From: Hemileia vastatrix | Lineage: Eukaryota; Basidiomycota; Pucciniomycetes; Pucciniales; Zaghouaniaceae | Assembly (NCBI GenBank): GCA_030280995.1 | Contig: JASXTE010000017.1 | Coordinates: 13,072,498 to 13,136,497 of the forward strand | Reading direction: 5' to 3' | DNA length: 64,000 nucleotides | Shown here: in pieces, positions 18,374 to 30,028 of the stretch | Position numbering within the stretch: position 1 is the stretch's first letter | Layout of the letters: each line of letters opens with the position of its first letter | Notes under the pieces: generated by a model | What the model saw: the letters and a program-made list of their open reading frames with translations, nothing else | Database searches by the model: none | What the model was told of the DNA's origin: nothing | Program-made: the position numbers and the translations under genes

Positions 18374-21300
18374 ATGTCAACAAACAACCCAAGGATTGTG
18401 TATGAATTAAACTCCAACCCCAGCCCCTAGAGACCTACAGCGACATAAATTGGCACAATCCTCTTCAACGGCTTCTACATCTTCTGCATCTTATTGACCA
18501 CAGGCTACCACTTCCACCCTGTCTTACCAGCTCCTGACTGCTACTGAGACCCCTGTGAATCCAAATCCACCAAACACAGGGTCATCAAGTACCACTGCAA
18601 CCCCACTCCCACCCATGCAACCAGTCAACATGAGCCTATGGGACAGAGAGGAATGATGTCATGTTACACAATATATTTCCAGTATCAAAAAAGAAATAAA
18701 AACCTGGACTAATATCTTGAAAATGGATGGGTCAAATTTCAATGCCTGGTACAGAGACGTCAAACTCATGCAGGACAAATATATTGACAATAGTTTCTAT
18801 CACCATAGGATTCTCACTGACACTAATACCTCTAAAGAATAGATCACACCATGTATAATGCTCAACTCCATGGCACCTGAGATCAAATCATTAATTGTTG
18901 AAATAAGACCAGTAAGTTTACTATACCAAGAAATAGACACATGTTTAAATGCTCCATGTAAGGCCTCTCAACTTAATGCATGGGAAAAAATGTCAATTCT
19001 CAGCCTCAAAGATTTTGGGGACCCACTGCTTCTAATGACAAAATTTAAAGAATGTGTAGAAAAATTCAAAAGCCATGGCCCACAAATTAATGATGATACA
19101 GTTTTTGGTATCCTTCTTCAGCAGTCGATGAAAGCAACCCAATCTTCTTTGAAAAAGTGCTAGAAGATAATGAATTAAGCCTTGGAGTATCTGGAGAATA
19201 TCCTTTGTACACAGAATTACAACAATTAGTATCTAATGTCTGGGACCAAATCAATGCCAGGAAGTCTTTGAAAGCAAAATCCTCAGATGTCTCTCCTAAC
19301 TTGTTAACAGCACAAACAGCTGTGATCCCAAAAAACCAAATGTCAAGCATTCAAGGGGTGGAAAAACCAACAGCAATTGTCACTAAAGCACCTCTGTGTT
19401 GGAATTGTAATTCCCAAATCACTTACAAGCCAACTGTTGACGTCCCCCATCATTTGGTAACCAAATTTGACATAACATTGCACCAACTCCACCCCCTGGT
19501 CAAAATTACCAAGCCTTTTATCTGGTACTTGAGCTTGTATCAATAATGTCAACGTATGTTAACCATTCAAATATTCCAAAATTACCAGTTATCAGATTGG
19601 ACAGCTATTGTCCTACATACCCCAACCAACTGTTTCAAACAGTTACCCATCCACCTGCTCCAGAACGAGCTACAATGAAACAAGCCCAGATTATGGAAGT
19701 AATTGATGGAAAACCAATGGCTGCCTCCATACTAGTGGAATGGTTTACAGCTGCATCATCAAGTAACAATGAAACAGTAGTACTTGATTCTGGAGCTATG
19801 CATCATTTGACTGGAAATCCCGATCTGTTAGTTAACTTTACACCAATTAAGTCTCCCATTCCCCTCACAGTGGCAACTGATAGAAAATGCAATTTTATTA
19901 CAGGAATGTGTACAATGTAGTTTATTGGGATACATGGGGAGATTATTTTTGTTGGAACTGTTCACTATTTTTCAAAAGCAATAGGTACCCTCATCTCTCC
20001 TGCTGCTTTACTGAATGGAAAGTTGCTAATGACTCATTGTGGAAACTCGTTTATATTTTAAAAATATAGACTGCAAAGATTGAAAGCAGACCATGTTAAT
20101 AGAATGTGGTTTTTTCCTCCTCCAATTAATCAAAAACTACGCTTGTTAAATTTATGTGGACAGCAACACACAATATCTGTAACTGACAAAACTTCCCTCC
20201 TACCCAATCCAACTATACCATGAAATCCATTGCAGGCTAATTTGGTTGTTAAATTAGATATTCCCAACATCAACTTACCTATAGTTACAAGGACCAAAGA
20301 TTAAGAACTCTATAATGGGCATTGTAAATTTGGTAATGTGAGTTTAAGGCAACTGAAACAAATGATAGCAGGAAAAATAGCTGGTGGACTCTCAGAAAAA
20401 CTTCCTCCTGGCCAAATTGTATGTCACTCATGTAGAGTATGTAAAAGCAAACAGTGTTTCTTATTAGACTCAATAGGTAGAGATCCAAACAAATTGGAGA
20501 TACTCACAGCATACCTAATTGGACCATTGGAAGAAACTATGCTTGCTAATGGACTCTATGCCCTCATGATTAAAGACATTTAAAAATCATATGGTGAATG
20601 CCATATAATCTCAAAAAAGTTGGAAACAACAGATTTCAACATCAAAACAATTACCCGTCTGGAAAATCAAGCAAATAAAAATGCAAAGTTTTTCCAATCG
20701 GATAATGGTGGTGAGTTTAAAAACAAAAGGTTAGTATCCTACTTTGAAAGAAAAGGCATCCAACATGAGTTAACCCAGCCATACTACCATGCACAGAACG
20801 TTTGTATTGAATGCTTAAATCAAAGTATTGAAGAAATGGGAAGAACTGTCCTACATGAAAGTAGCCTACCCAAGTTCTTCTGGGGTTTTGCTTACAAATG
20901 GGAAGCATATATTTTTAACCACCTACCCAATGTTACCAGAAAAACAATGACCCCCTTTGAAGCTATTTTTGACCTAAAACCTCATCTGGATCTCCTACAA
21001 CGCTTTAGAAAATTTGCCTACATTCATATTCCCAATGAAACACATTGGAAGCTAGATGAAAGAGCTAAGCTTTGCATTCTTGTAGGATACCCTCAAGGTT
21101 AAAAAGGCTGGCTATTTTGGGACCCAACTGACAACAAACTCCTATCTTCTGTGTGGGCTAATTTCTCTGCACTTAGACAATCAAAAACAGATAATAAAAT
21201 ATTGATTGACCATATAGTCAACATGGTATCACCTAGTCCTATAGGTTTAGGTAACTATTCACAAGAACGCAAGTATGAAAGTCAAGAAGCCCTACATACT

Positions 21301-23127
21301 TCTATAGAAATCAACTCAGCATTCTTTGCTCTTCCAGAACCTAAGACGTAAAAAGAGGCTATGAAGTCACCCTTTGCTAATGAATGGAAGGCTCCTTGTG
21401 AAGAAGAAATCAGAAACCTTATTGACATGGATGTGTGGAAACAGTCTAAAAAACCAAAAAATCCTTGTATCCTAGATGCCTGTTGGGTCTTTGCTGAAAA
21501 AAGGAATGATAAAAATGTCATTGTGAGATGTAAAGCAAGATATGTTGCAAAATGTTTCAAACAAGTGCCAGGTCTGTAATTCACTGAAACCTTTGCTTCA
21601 ACAGCAACTTTTGTTTCTCAACGCCTTATTTTCAAAATTGCAGCAATTAACAAATGGCCCGCTCACTCATTCAACGTTACTTCTGTGTACTTACATAGTC
21701 CACTGAAAGAAGAACTTTGGGTAAAAGATCCTCCAGGTTTTGAAAAGAAAGATGGGCTTGTACTGAAGCTTATGAAAGCATTGTATGGTACATGCCAAGC
21801 CGCCAGATACTGGTGGAAACATCTCTGCAGCACGCTACAGGGGGCAGGTTATCAGGTCTCTCAATACAACAGTAGAGTCTACTTCCTATCGTCTAAAAAT
21901 AAATTTTTTTTATCTGTATCCATGTTAATGATGGCCTAGTAGCTGGGAGCTCAATCAAATGCCTAAAATCCTTAGAACACTGCCTTAAACAGAGCCTTAA
22001 AGTAAAGTGGGAAAACTGATTGGACTCTATAGTGGGTTTCACTATATTAAGAACAAAAGAGGGTTTCCTCTTGAACCCAACACATCTGATTGATCATGTA
22101 CTAGAATCAAGTGGCCAAGCAGTGATAAAAAGAGACACTTCCTTTCCGCAGCATTGAAATATAGCAACACCAGCTGATTCCTCCATCCCCATTTACCCAA
22201 AAGAGTATCTATCAATTATTGGTTTGCTGAGCTATATTGCCACTGACACAAGACCCGATATATCATTTGACGTAAATTTACTATTGCATTTTGCTAATTT
22301 CCCACAAGAAGTTCATTGGAAAGTCCTATGACATGTGCTTGGATACCTAGCAAAAACTTGGAAAAAAAAATTTGTTCTTAGGAAGACAATCATCAATAAC
22401 TGGAAAACTAGAGGTGTATTCAGATTTTTTAAATTGGGGAGGTGAAACATTCACCACACAATATGGGGGGCGGACTTGCTAGCAAGTCCGCAACCTTGGA
22501 CCCAAACTCACCATAGATTGAACACACATTGAGCTATTGATAAAGGAACCATACAATCAGGGATGAACACCACTCAGTAGAACAGTTTTAGGTGGGTGTT
22601 CAAGTAGAGTTCAGTATGGGTTCAGTATGAGTTCAGTCTGAGTTCCATCTGAGTTCCATCTGAGTTCAGGTTGAGAACTTGCTAGCAAGTCCACCCCCTA
22701 TATTGCGTAGTGATTGTGGTCGACTGAAGGTATGGCTATATTGCTTCAAGGATCATTGATTTTTTGGAGCTCTAAACAAATGCCATGTGTTTCTACCTCA
22801 ACAAGTCATGCTGAACTCATGGCTCTAAGCTCAACCACCAGAATAGGAATGTGGATAAGAAACCTTTTAAATGAATTAATAGAATTTGTTGACCCACTAA
22901 TGCTTAAATTTGATAATAAAGCCACTGTCAAAATTGCATCAGAACAAGCATCAAACATACGGACACAACTTTTAGAAAGAGATTTCTTCTATATTAATAA
23001 GAAATTGTTTAAAAAGAAAGCAGAAGTCTTATGGGTAGAAAAAAGTGATCAATTGGCTGATGTTTTGACAAAGGTATTTGGTAATATATCACATAGTAGA
23101 TCATGTTTAAAATTAGGTTTAAGATGA
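18374..23127 (+). pseudogene. Copia Gag-Pol, decayed and split by a MITE
   Basis: Homologous blocks run in order. Gag lies at about 18450-19550 (WYRDVKLMQDKYI, LMTKFKECVEKF), the protease at 19786 (LDSGAMHHLTG) and the zinc region at about 20310-20460. The integrase follows (FFQSDNGGEFKNKR at 20692; YYHAQNVCIECLNQS), then RT (21415-21980: WVFAEKRND, FNVTSVYLHSPL, LMKALYGTCQAARYWW). RNase H (22714-23127: SSKQMPCVSTSTSHAEL, DVLTKVFG) ends it. The first RT catalytic Asp reads Asn in FNVTS, and the VDD motif appears as V-N-D at about 21925. Stops and frameshifts are frequent. Start is uncertain because a 5.4-kb insertion lies just upstream. It is inactive. Confidence 0.9.
22452..22712 (+). mobile_element. 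palindrome-ended CACTA-type MITE, copy B
   Basis: It starts CACCACACAATATGGGGG, ends with the inverse of CACTACGCAATATAGGGG, and is flanked by ATT on both sides (22449-22451 and 22713-22715). It splits the RNase H region of the old Copia after W-G-G-E-T. Removing it with one ATT leaves the RNase H frame open across the joint. It is about 90% like copy A by eye. Confidence 0.9.
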
Positions 23128-23305
23128 CTTGTACTACAGAGATGTGGTTCCTGAGATTTGGGGCAGGTTCATTTATTTTTTTTCTTCCTTCTTTTCTTTC
23201 TTTTCTTTCTTTTCTTTCTTTCTTTTTTGTTGTTGTTCTTCTCTCTTTTTTATTCTTCTTCTCTCTATTTAAGCAAAGGGTTTTGCGGATTGTTGAGGGG
23301 GTGGG

Positions 23306-23428
23306 TGTTAGGTTACACTCAACTGTGCCACAGTACCCCTAACTTGTATATATATATAGTACACATAACATGATATGAGAGTGTGGTAATAAAAGATAAT
23401 AAAATAAACATCATCACTGGTCACAAAA
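23306..23428 (+). repeat. 3' LTR of the old Copia element
   Basis: It begins TGTTAGGTTACACT like the 5' copy and ends CACAAAA (last CA lost). The purine tract GAGGGGGTGGG (23295-23305) precedes it and AGTAT (23429-23433) follows. Confidence 0.9.
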
Positions 23429-23671
23429 AGTATCACTATATACATAATGTTCTCATAGTTTCTAGTATGTTCTATTGTATTCTAGTTACTACTCAATAAT
23501 TTCATTACATGCTCAATTCTTTTTTCTCCAGAATTAAAGAATTGCTTTACATTCATATAATTAACTTTCAGAATCAAATTTTCCATAATTAAAAGAGTTA
23601 CTTTAAATTCATGCAATTAAACTTCTAGAATTAAAGAATTGCTTTAATTTATTAAGGCGGAAAAGAATACT

Positions 23672-23741
23672 GTCTAATATGGGGGTTGAACCCATGACCA
23701 CCTAATAAATGCTGGCTTCTCTACCACTGATCTAATTATTA
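23672..23741 (-). repeat. tRNA-derived SINE-like sequence
   Basis: On the minus strand TTAGATCAGTGGTAGAG is an A-box-like D-arm, and TGGGTTCAACCCCCA a good T-arm with B-box. The acceptor and anticodon stems do not pair well, so it is not a functional tRNA. GGTGGTCA before the T-arm and ACA(G/C)T...TTTCC after it also occur around the tRNA-like sequence at 68-125, which suggests one SINE family. Confidence 0.5.
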
Positions 23742-23877
23742 TGTGCTTAGGAACCTTATGTACATATTCATTTGTGATATAGACTGTAGTATCAGCGTCC
23801 CCTGTTCTCCGGTTCTTTCCAGAGTTCTACAGGCTGACACCGTGCTACACTAATCAGACCAATACATGGTGCATCAG

Positions 23878-24468
23878 ATGGATCTTGACTTAAACAACCA
23901 CAATATGCATATTGACACACCTGCTTCCCCTCCTCCTCCTGTGCCTCCAGATCCCCCCAATCCTAAAGTCAAAGCCCTCTGTCCCCTGCCCTGCCTCCCC
24001 CGTCTACTCCAACCCTAGAAAATGCCATTCTCTTTCCCTCTCCTTGTCCCTACCCTGCCCTCAAGAAAAGAAGATATTCTTCCCCATCCCCTGCCACTGC
24101 TTGCCCAGAAAGAGGCCTCTCCACTGAATCTATCAGTGCAACTAGAGACAAGCACCCAGAAATCTTCTTTGCTTCCTCTATACTCTCTTCCCTCCCGCTG
24201 TCCATCCCTGAAACTCTATTTAACCCGCCTCCCCCCAATCCTAATACTCCCATTCCTCCCTTTAACTCCTCCCTCACTTCCTCCATTCATATCCCCAATG
24301 CTCCCTTCTTTTGTCCTGGAATCACAGCTGCTCCTCCCCCATCCCTGGACCAGAACTCCTCAGCTGCTTGCCTTACCCGCCTGGTAGGACTGGACAATGT
24401 CAACTACCCTACAGCCCTTATGCAATGTTTGCACAACATCATACACAGGGGGGAAAAAAGGAGGACTG
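23878..24468 (+). pseudogene. fragment of a proline-rich protein gene, unknown
   Basis: An ATG at 23878 opens MDLDLNNHNMHIDTPASPPP, followed by a Pro/Ser-rich stretch. After at least one frame change the frame carries NAPFFCPGITAAPPP and then a less biased segment, GLDNVNYPTALMQCLHNIIH, ending near 24468. The change from Pro-rich to ordinary composition looks like the N-terminus of a real protein. I do not recognise the family. The whole stretch is GC-rich compared with its flanks, like the LINE and other coding remnants here. Confidence 0.35.
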
Positions 24469-25662
24469 GTAGGCGAGTCATTTTTTTGAATTTTGGACTA
24501 ACCTTGTTGTAACCTGGTTATAATTCTGGGTAGGCTTAAACTCATCTTTTTTACAAATTTTTGATGCTATATACAGGTCTGATGCATGATAAAAGTAAAG
24601 AAGTATATCTCATTTCTTTAAAATAGACCATTATTAATTTTTTCAATTTAATTTCTTAATATATGTTCTGATAATTTTTTTTATTAATTTATATCAAATT
24701 TTTGGCCACTTTAAAATATTTTTATTTTGATTATTACAGACTTCTTAAGTTCCAAAAAATATTTATATTTGTTCAACTCTTTTTTTTACACATATTATCT
24801 GGTTCAAATTTCCATACTATATGTACTTCAATCCACTTCCACATAATGAAATATTGAAATATGTAGAAAATGAAAAATAATTAGTACAAAGTAAAAATTA
24901 TTGCTCAAATTTAAAGAAAAAAATATTTATTTTTCATCTAAATTTTATATCCATTATTCATGAATAATGAAAGAAAATATTGGCCAGATTCCATAGGAAT
25001 ATTAATTTTTTTTTTAAATTTATGTCATTTTTAATATAAATTTTTAACATGAGTGGATGAATTCTTTCCCATTCTTTGAGGCCCATTTTTTATTTTTTGA
25101 CCTCAGGTATATTAATCAAAGAAAATCTACCCCCCTTAGTTATAAAATCTTTCTCCACTCACTCTTTGTGCTCCACTAATAATAAAACCAAAAAAACCTT
25201 GAAAGCATTCATTGTATCCTACTTTGTACTCTTATATACACTCTGTTCTATATGTTTAACTATCATCCCCCAGTGTGTCCTCTCCCAGTTGCATAAATCC
25301 CATACATTTTTTTTTGCAAAGATCACACTTCCCCAATTTTTCACTGTCTTGAATTCCCTGTTCTACCCCCCAAATCCTATTTTTTCTGCTTGAATTACCC
25401 CCCACTTCTTTACAATCCCTCATTTACCCCTGCAAAAATCTTTTTTTTCACCCTCAGGATCCCTATTGCACCTCTACATTTTACGTTTTTCTCCACCGGC
25501 CTTTCCCAGCTTGCCCCCCATAAATCCTGCTTGTCACCAAGTTACACTCTCACACCCCCACATTTTATGGTAAAAGTTTTTTAGAAACTCTTTTTTTCAT
25601 TTGGCCTGATGTCTTATACCACCCCTCTAAAGTATTTTGTACTTACTCATTTAAAGTTTCAA
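24469..25662. other. AT-rich non-coding stretch
   Basis: No feature is recognised. Open frames at 25076-25584 are C/T-rich and look like simple-composition sequence, not genes. Confidence 0.35.
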
Positions 25663-25707
25663 GTCACGTGCATCAAAGTGTTGCAGCATCACTTAGCTGC
25701 ACGTGAT
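25663..25707. repeat. CACGTG hairpin, copy 1
   Basis: The arms GTCACGTGCA and TGCACGTGAT form an inverted repeat that extends inward with mismatches around AAAGTG/CACTT. A second, better-paired copy starts 102 bp downstream in the same orientation. Confidence 0.6.
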
Positions 25708-25764
25708 CTCAGTTTTTTTCTTCCCCTTCACTCAAAAAATTGACTCTGGGCCTTGAAAACACAA

Positions 25765-25809
25765 GTCACGTGCAGGAAAGTGTCGCGGAGACACTTCCTT
25801 GCACGTGAC
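25765..25809. repeat. CACGTG hairpin, copy 2
   Basis: GTCACGTGCAGGAAAGTGTC pairs with GACACTTCCTTGCACGTGAC over 20 bp with two mismatches, around a 5-base loop (GCGGA). Both this and copy 1 are bounded by CAAGTCACGTGCA...CACGTGA(T/C)CTCAG. CACGTG is the core site of bHLH/bZIP-type factors, but a regulatory role is only a possibility. Confidence 0.65.
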
Positions 25810-26693
25810 CTCAGTATTTTCATTGCACTTTTTTCTTCTCTTTAACTCAGTGCATTAGAAAACTGAATCACATATAATTTAATGTTTCTAAAGACCTTTT
25901 TTTAATGAAACTGGGGGGATTTAAGGGACTGTGTAAGACAGTAGAGTGAAGGGAAAAATATTGGGTGGGGCAAGGGGCTAGTATAGAAAATGAGTAATTT
26001 CAGAGGATGAAAAAGACAATGAGTATTGTTATAAATAAATTTAAAAGGAGGGCTTGTAGGAAAAAAAAAAGGAAAATTGATAGAGAAGGAGGGGGTTCAA
26101 GAGGTAAAAAAATTTGTGTAAGTAGAAGAGATTTAACACCCCGTTGAGTAACTCAAGCACCAGCAGGGGCAAAAGAGGGGATTAAAAAGGGAAAAGAGGA
26201 GGATAAAGAGGAGCTGTTACAGGAATTTTAAAAGTGATTTCTTCCTCCGAATATTAAATTTAAATATTAAAGACATTATATAGAAAATTTAATTTAAAAA
26301 TACCCAATACAATGATTCATTTTTTTTAAAAAAAATTTTGCCTTAAAGATAAAGTATTTTCCCAGTATATGTATTTTGGCAAGACTATCATTTAATAAAA
26401 ATTTTTCTAAGCTGACTGAATGTTTGAAAAACATTTTTGAATTCACCTTATATAATTCTTCACCTCATATTCCATTTTTTTCATCCACCAAAAAAAATAA
26501 ATAAATAGAGGTGATGAATTATCACCACAAAATTGTTAAAAAAACTTAACTAATGTAAATATTTTATTGGAAAAAACAAAATGTGATGCATCAACTACAT
26601 CAAGATGCCTTAATTTATGATTTATGTAGAAGTAATAGTAGAACTTGTGAATTCTGATAAGCAAAAATTTCTGAGTTAGGTAACACTACGCAA
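25810..26693. other. AT-rich non-coding stretch
   Basis: No gene is seen. A purine-rich segment (25900-26230, many GGGG and GAGG runs) is followed by AT-rich sequence. Confidence 0.35.
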
Positions 26694-26943
26694 TATAGGG
26701 GGTGGACTTGCTAGCAAGTCCCCAACCTGAACTCAGACTGAACTCAGATGGAACTCAGACTGAACTCATACTGAACTCATACTGAACTCTACTTGAAGAC
26801 CCACAAAAACTGTTATGCTGAGTGGTGTTCATCCCTGATTGTATGGTTCCTTTGTCAATAGCTCAATGTGTGTTCAATCTGTGGTGAATTTGAGTCCAAG
26901 GTTGCGGACTTGCTAACAAGTCCGCCCCCCGTATTGCGCGGTG
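26694..26943 (-). mobile_element. palindrome-ended CACTA-type MITE, copy C (inverted)
   Basis: It starts CACTACGCAATATAGGGGG and ends as the inverse of CACCGCGCAATACGGGGGG, in the opposite orientation to copies A and B. TAA is duplicated on both sides (26691-26693 and 26944-26946). The 18-bp palindrome GGACTTGCTAGCAAGTCC is perfect in the left arm and has one change in the right arm. Confidence 0.9.
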
Positions 26944-28180
26944 TAAAAATAATTTGAAAAGGAGAAAAAAGGAAAAAATAATATAAAATAAAAGTGGCGA
27001 AAAATTAGTGAACACCATATCTAGCACTTCAAACCATGGGAAAAAAATTTAAATAAATCAATTTTTTACAATTAAATCCTCAAAATCACTTGTTACACTA
27101 ACTTTAAACAAGATATTGGTATCAAAAGCATGTCACATACTGATGTTTATTAAAGAATTAAAAATGCAAGATGAGAAAAACAGAAAAACCAAACTTCATA
27201 GAAAACAAAGAAAAATTGAAAGTGAAAAATTGCTAATGAGTCTATTACTTTATAAAACTCTTTTTAAAATATTCTACTAAATTTAAAGAATTTAATGTGG
27301 TATGATATTGTAGTTTTTTCCACTTTTATTTTTCAGAATAATTTGCAAAAAAAAAAAAAAATTTCTGAATCATCAAGGGGATAAGTATGTTTTTTTTTCT
27401 CATTTTTCAAAAATTAACAACTAATATGATTTTTTTTCTAAAAAAATGTCATTTCAGGTCACAAATATTTTTTTTTTGAAAATTTGATGTATGATAGATA
27501 TAAAATCATGAATAAAAAGCTGTAGTTATTTTTTTGTAAAAAATATTTTTTGGGGATATAACATCTTTCTTTTTTTTCCTACCTCTGTAATAGAAGACAT
27601 AGCAGTTGAATCATTGCACCAGATAATTAAATATATATTTATTAATTAAAAATTCATGAGCAGAACTATAATATTCTTTTACAGCTACTCATGCACAAAA
27701 TAAGTAGATAATCAATATTTTTTATGAAATTTAATAAATTTTTATCATAAATTCATTTTTAATAAAGATGATCAATAAATACTGAAAATGAAATGTGCAT
27801 CAAAGTTTAATATGTCCTTTACATCTATATTAAATATTTATTGTGTGTCCATGAAATAAGTTCAGTATGAATATATTTTGATTATTTTATATGGATATTT
27901 ATATAACTATAGTATGTCTCTTTTAAGATATGCAAGATTCATCAACATTGAAAAAAGAATTAATTTATTTTCTTCCTTCTTGAGGTCATTATTTCAAGGA
28001 AAAAAAAGAGGGAGGAAGTAGAAAAGAATTTTCAAAATATTTACTTGAAATTTTTTCACTCATACCCACCCCTACAAGATTACTCCAAAGATTACTCCAG
28101 AAGACCTGAAAAACGACTTGATTGCAAGTCCTCATTTTTTCCCCCCTGTGATAGGGACTATCTGAGACCCTCCCCGCAAG
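26944..28180. other. AT-rich non-coding stretch before the LINE
   Basis: No gene, RNA or element end is recognised. Poly-T and poly-A runs are common. Confidence 0.35.
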
Positions 28181-28210
28181 GGCTCCAAAATTATGGTCCA
28201 CATCTCCACC

Positions 28211-29223
28211 ATGGCAGATCTACAAACTCTGGCTGATGCTCTCTTTCCTCTCATAAAGAAATCTAACTTCCAATGCTCTCCCCCACCTCCACCCACCTCC
28301 ACATCCTCTCCCCCATCTTTGACCTCTATTGACAACAAACTCAACACCATCCTTGCCAGATTGAAGAATTCCCATCAACCACCAAAACCCCAGCCTTCCC
28401 ATACCAGATCTTTTGCTCAAGCAGCTGCTACAGGAGCCTCCCCAGCCCTAGCCCCTCAGACACCCCATAACATTTTGGCCCCCACTGTTCCCACCCTCAC
28501 CATCAAACAACTGGATCTTACTTCTCCTGTCTTAACCAAATATAAAAACATTAAACTCCTCACCTTTCTCAAAAACTGCCTCTCTGTAAAAAAAATCACT
28601 CCCTCAGTCCCCCTCACCCATAAAAATCCATGGAGCCTTCTGACACTGCTCCAACAATATCAAACTTACCCTTCCATCCAAAGAGGCAAAACTGGTTCTC
28701 TAAAATTCATGGAAACAGTGGATTCCTCAAGGGATGATATATAAACCCCCAACTTTCCCAGTTTTTGCCCATGGCATCCCCACTTTGTTTGACCCAGAAC
28801 ACCAAATATGCCTCAACTCCTTGATTGAAGAAAAACCTGAAACCATCAAATCTCTATACAAGATTTCCTGGCTCAAGAACGCAGAATGAAAAATGGGGAA
28901 AAACCATTCTTCCATTATCCTAAATTTACTAAATAAACATGATTCTGATCTCATTTCTTCTCCCTCTCCCCTTTATACTTTCATTTACAATGGCCAGGTC
29001 TGTTGCACTGAAGCAATTAACAGGGAATGCAACACCTTTTTCCAATGTTGGGGTAAGGGCCATATTTCAATTCAATGCTCTCTTCCACTTAGGTGCTCCA
29101 ACTGCACAGGCCACCACAACACCAAAGCATGTGAAAAACCCAAACTCAGTCACCCAATCTGCTTTTGTTGTGTTGACACCCTCCCTCACAATCATCCTCT
29201 CAAATATTCTGAAACTCCTCTAA
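28211..29223 (+). pseudogene. LINE ORF1 (Gag-like, zinc knuckles), decayed
   Basis: The ATG at 28211 opens MADLQTLADALFPLIKKSNF, followed by a Pro/Ser-rich stretch and RSFAQAAATGASPA, typical of fungal LINE ORF1. Frameshifts occur at about 28740-28900. At the end lie CWGKGHISIQC, CSNCTGHHNTKAC (C-x2-C-x3-H-x4-C) and CFCCVDTLPHNH, three knuckle-like motifs of which the first has lost its leading Cys pair. The product would bind element RNA. Confidence 0.65.
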
Positions 29224-29323
29224 CTGAGGTCATCCCAGAATCACCCTCAGCCCCTAATGTTTTCCACCTCCCACACCATGAATCCTGCCCACATAGATCA
29301 TCATTAAGAGGGCTCCATATGCA

Positions 29324-30028
29324 TTGCCTCATCAACACCAAAAAAATTTCAGCATCTTTCAACTTAACTGTCACTGTTCTTTCCTTGTTTTCCACTCCCT
29401 CTTTAATGACTTGCCAGCTCACTCTTTTGATTTGTTAGCTATCCAGGAACCATTCCTTTCTCCTGACCACATTCAACCAGCTCAGGCCAAGGGATGGACC
29501 TGTTTCACACCCAACTTCACTGGTCACTCCTCAACTCCATCCCCCATCAGGAGCTGCTTTTATATAAACAAGAAGCACCCAGTCCACTCTTTCACTTCTC
29601 TCCCTACCCCATGCCTAGACATCACCCTTCTACTCACTAACATCAGTAAATCTCCAGTTCTCTTTGCAAATATGTATAACCCCCCTCCTCCTTTTCCTCT
29701 CTCCTCTCTCCCCTTTCTCTTTTCCTCCCTCTCACATCACTCACAGCTACCTAGCTTCCTATTCACTGACTCTAACCTTCACCATGACTTGTGGACCAAT
29801 CCAGAAACCCACCACACTAACCACCCGGAAGCATACTCTCTCCTTGATACTATGTTATCACTCAACATGACCCTCTCCTCCCAACCAGGAGTCAACACAT
29901 TCTGCAACTCAAGAAATTTCACGTCTGTTATTGACCTGGTCTTTGCAAATGGAAAAGCAACCGATCTCCTCATTAAGTGCAAAACAGACCATGATGGCTC
30001 CTCATCCCATCTTTCTGGCCACCACTAA
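29324..30028 (+). pseudogene. LINE apurinic-type endonuclease domain
   Basis: FQLNCHCSFLVF and FDLLAIQEPFLSPDH match the first two blocks of the EEP endonuclease fold of LINEs (Q-N and Q-E-P). LLLTNISKSPVLFANMYNPP, FTDSNLHHDLW (GDFN-like, with the Asp kept) and SVIDLVFANGK follow. The terminal SDH motif appears only as SGHH. The frame is open for 234 codons but shifts before the RT. It would nick the target DNA in an active element. Confidence 0.7.

Larger units (their letters stand above)
12277..23428 (+). mobile_element. old Ty1/Copia element carrying nested insertions
   Basis: LTRs at 12277-12397 and 23306-23428 are similar, and AGTAT is duplicated outside them (12272-12276 and 23429-23433). 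A primer-binding site follows the 5' LTR and a purine tract precedes the 3' LTR. The gag-pol region (18374-23127) is broken by stops. The 11.2-kb length reflects a 5.4-kb insertion (12870-18311, itself carrying a MITE) and a 261-bp MITE (22452-22712). Without them the element would be about 5.4 kb, a normal Copia size. Confidence 0.9.

Noticed and set aside
23158..23373. Short Phe-rich frames at the end of the old Copia
   Set aside because: They arise from a TTTTCTTTC microsatellite and the 3' LTR.
25076..25584. Two adjacent frames that could be a secreted protein
   Set aside because: Composition is simple, with no consistent codon pattern and no continuation; I could not support a gene.
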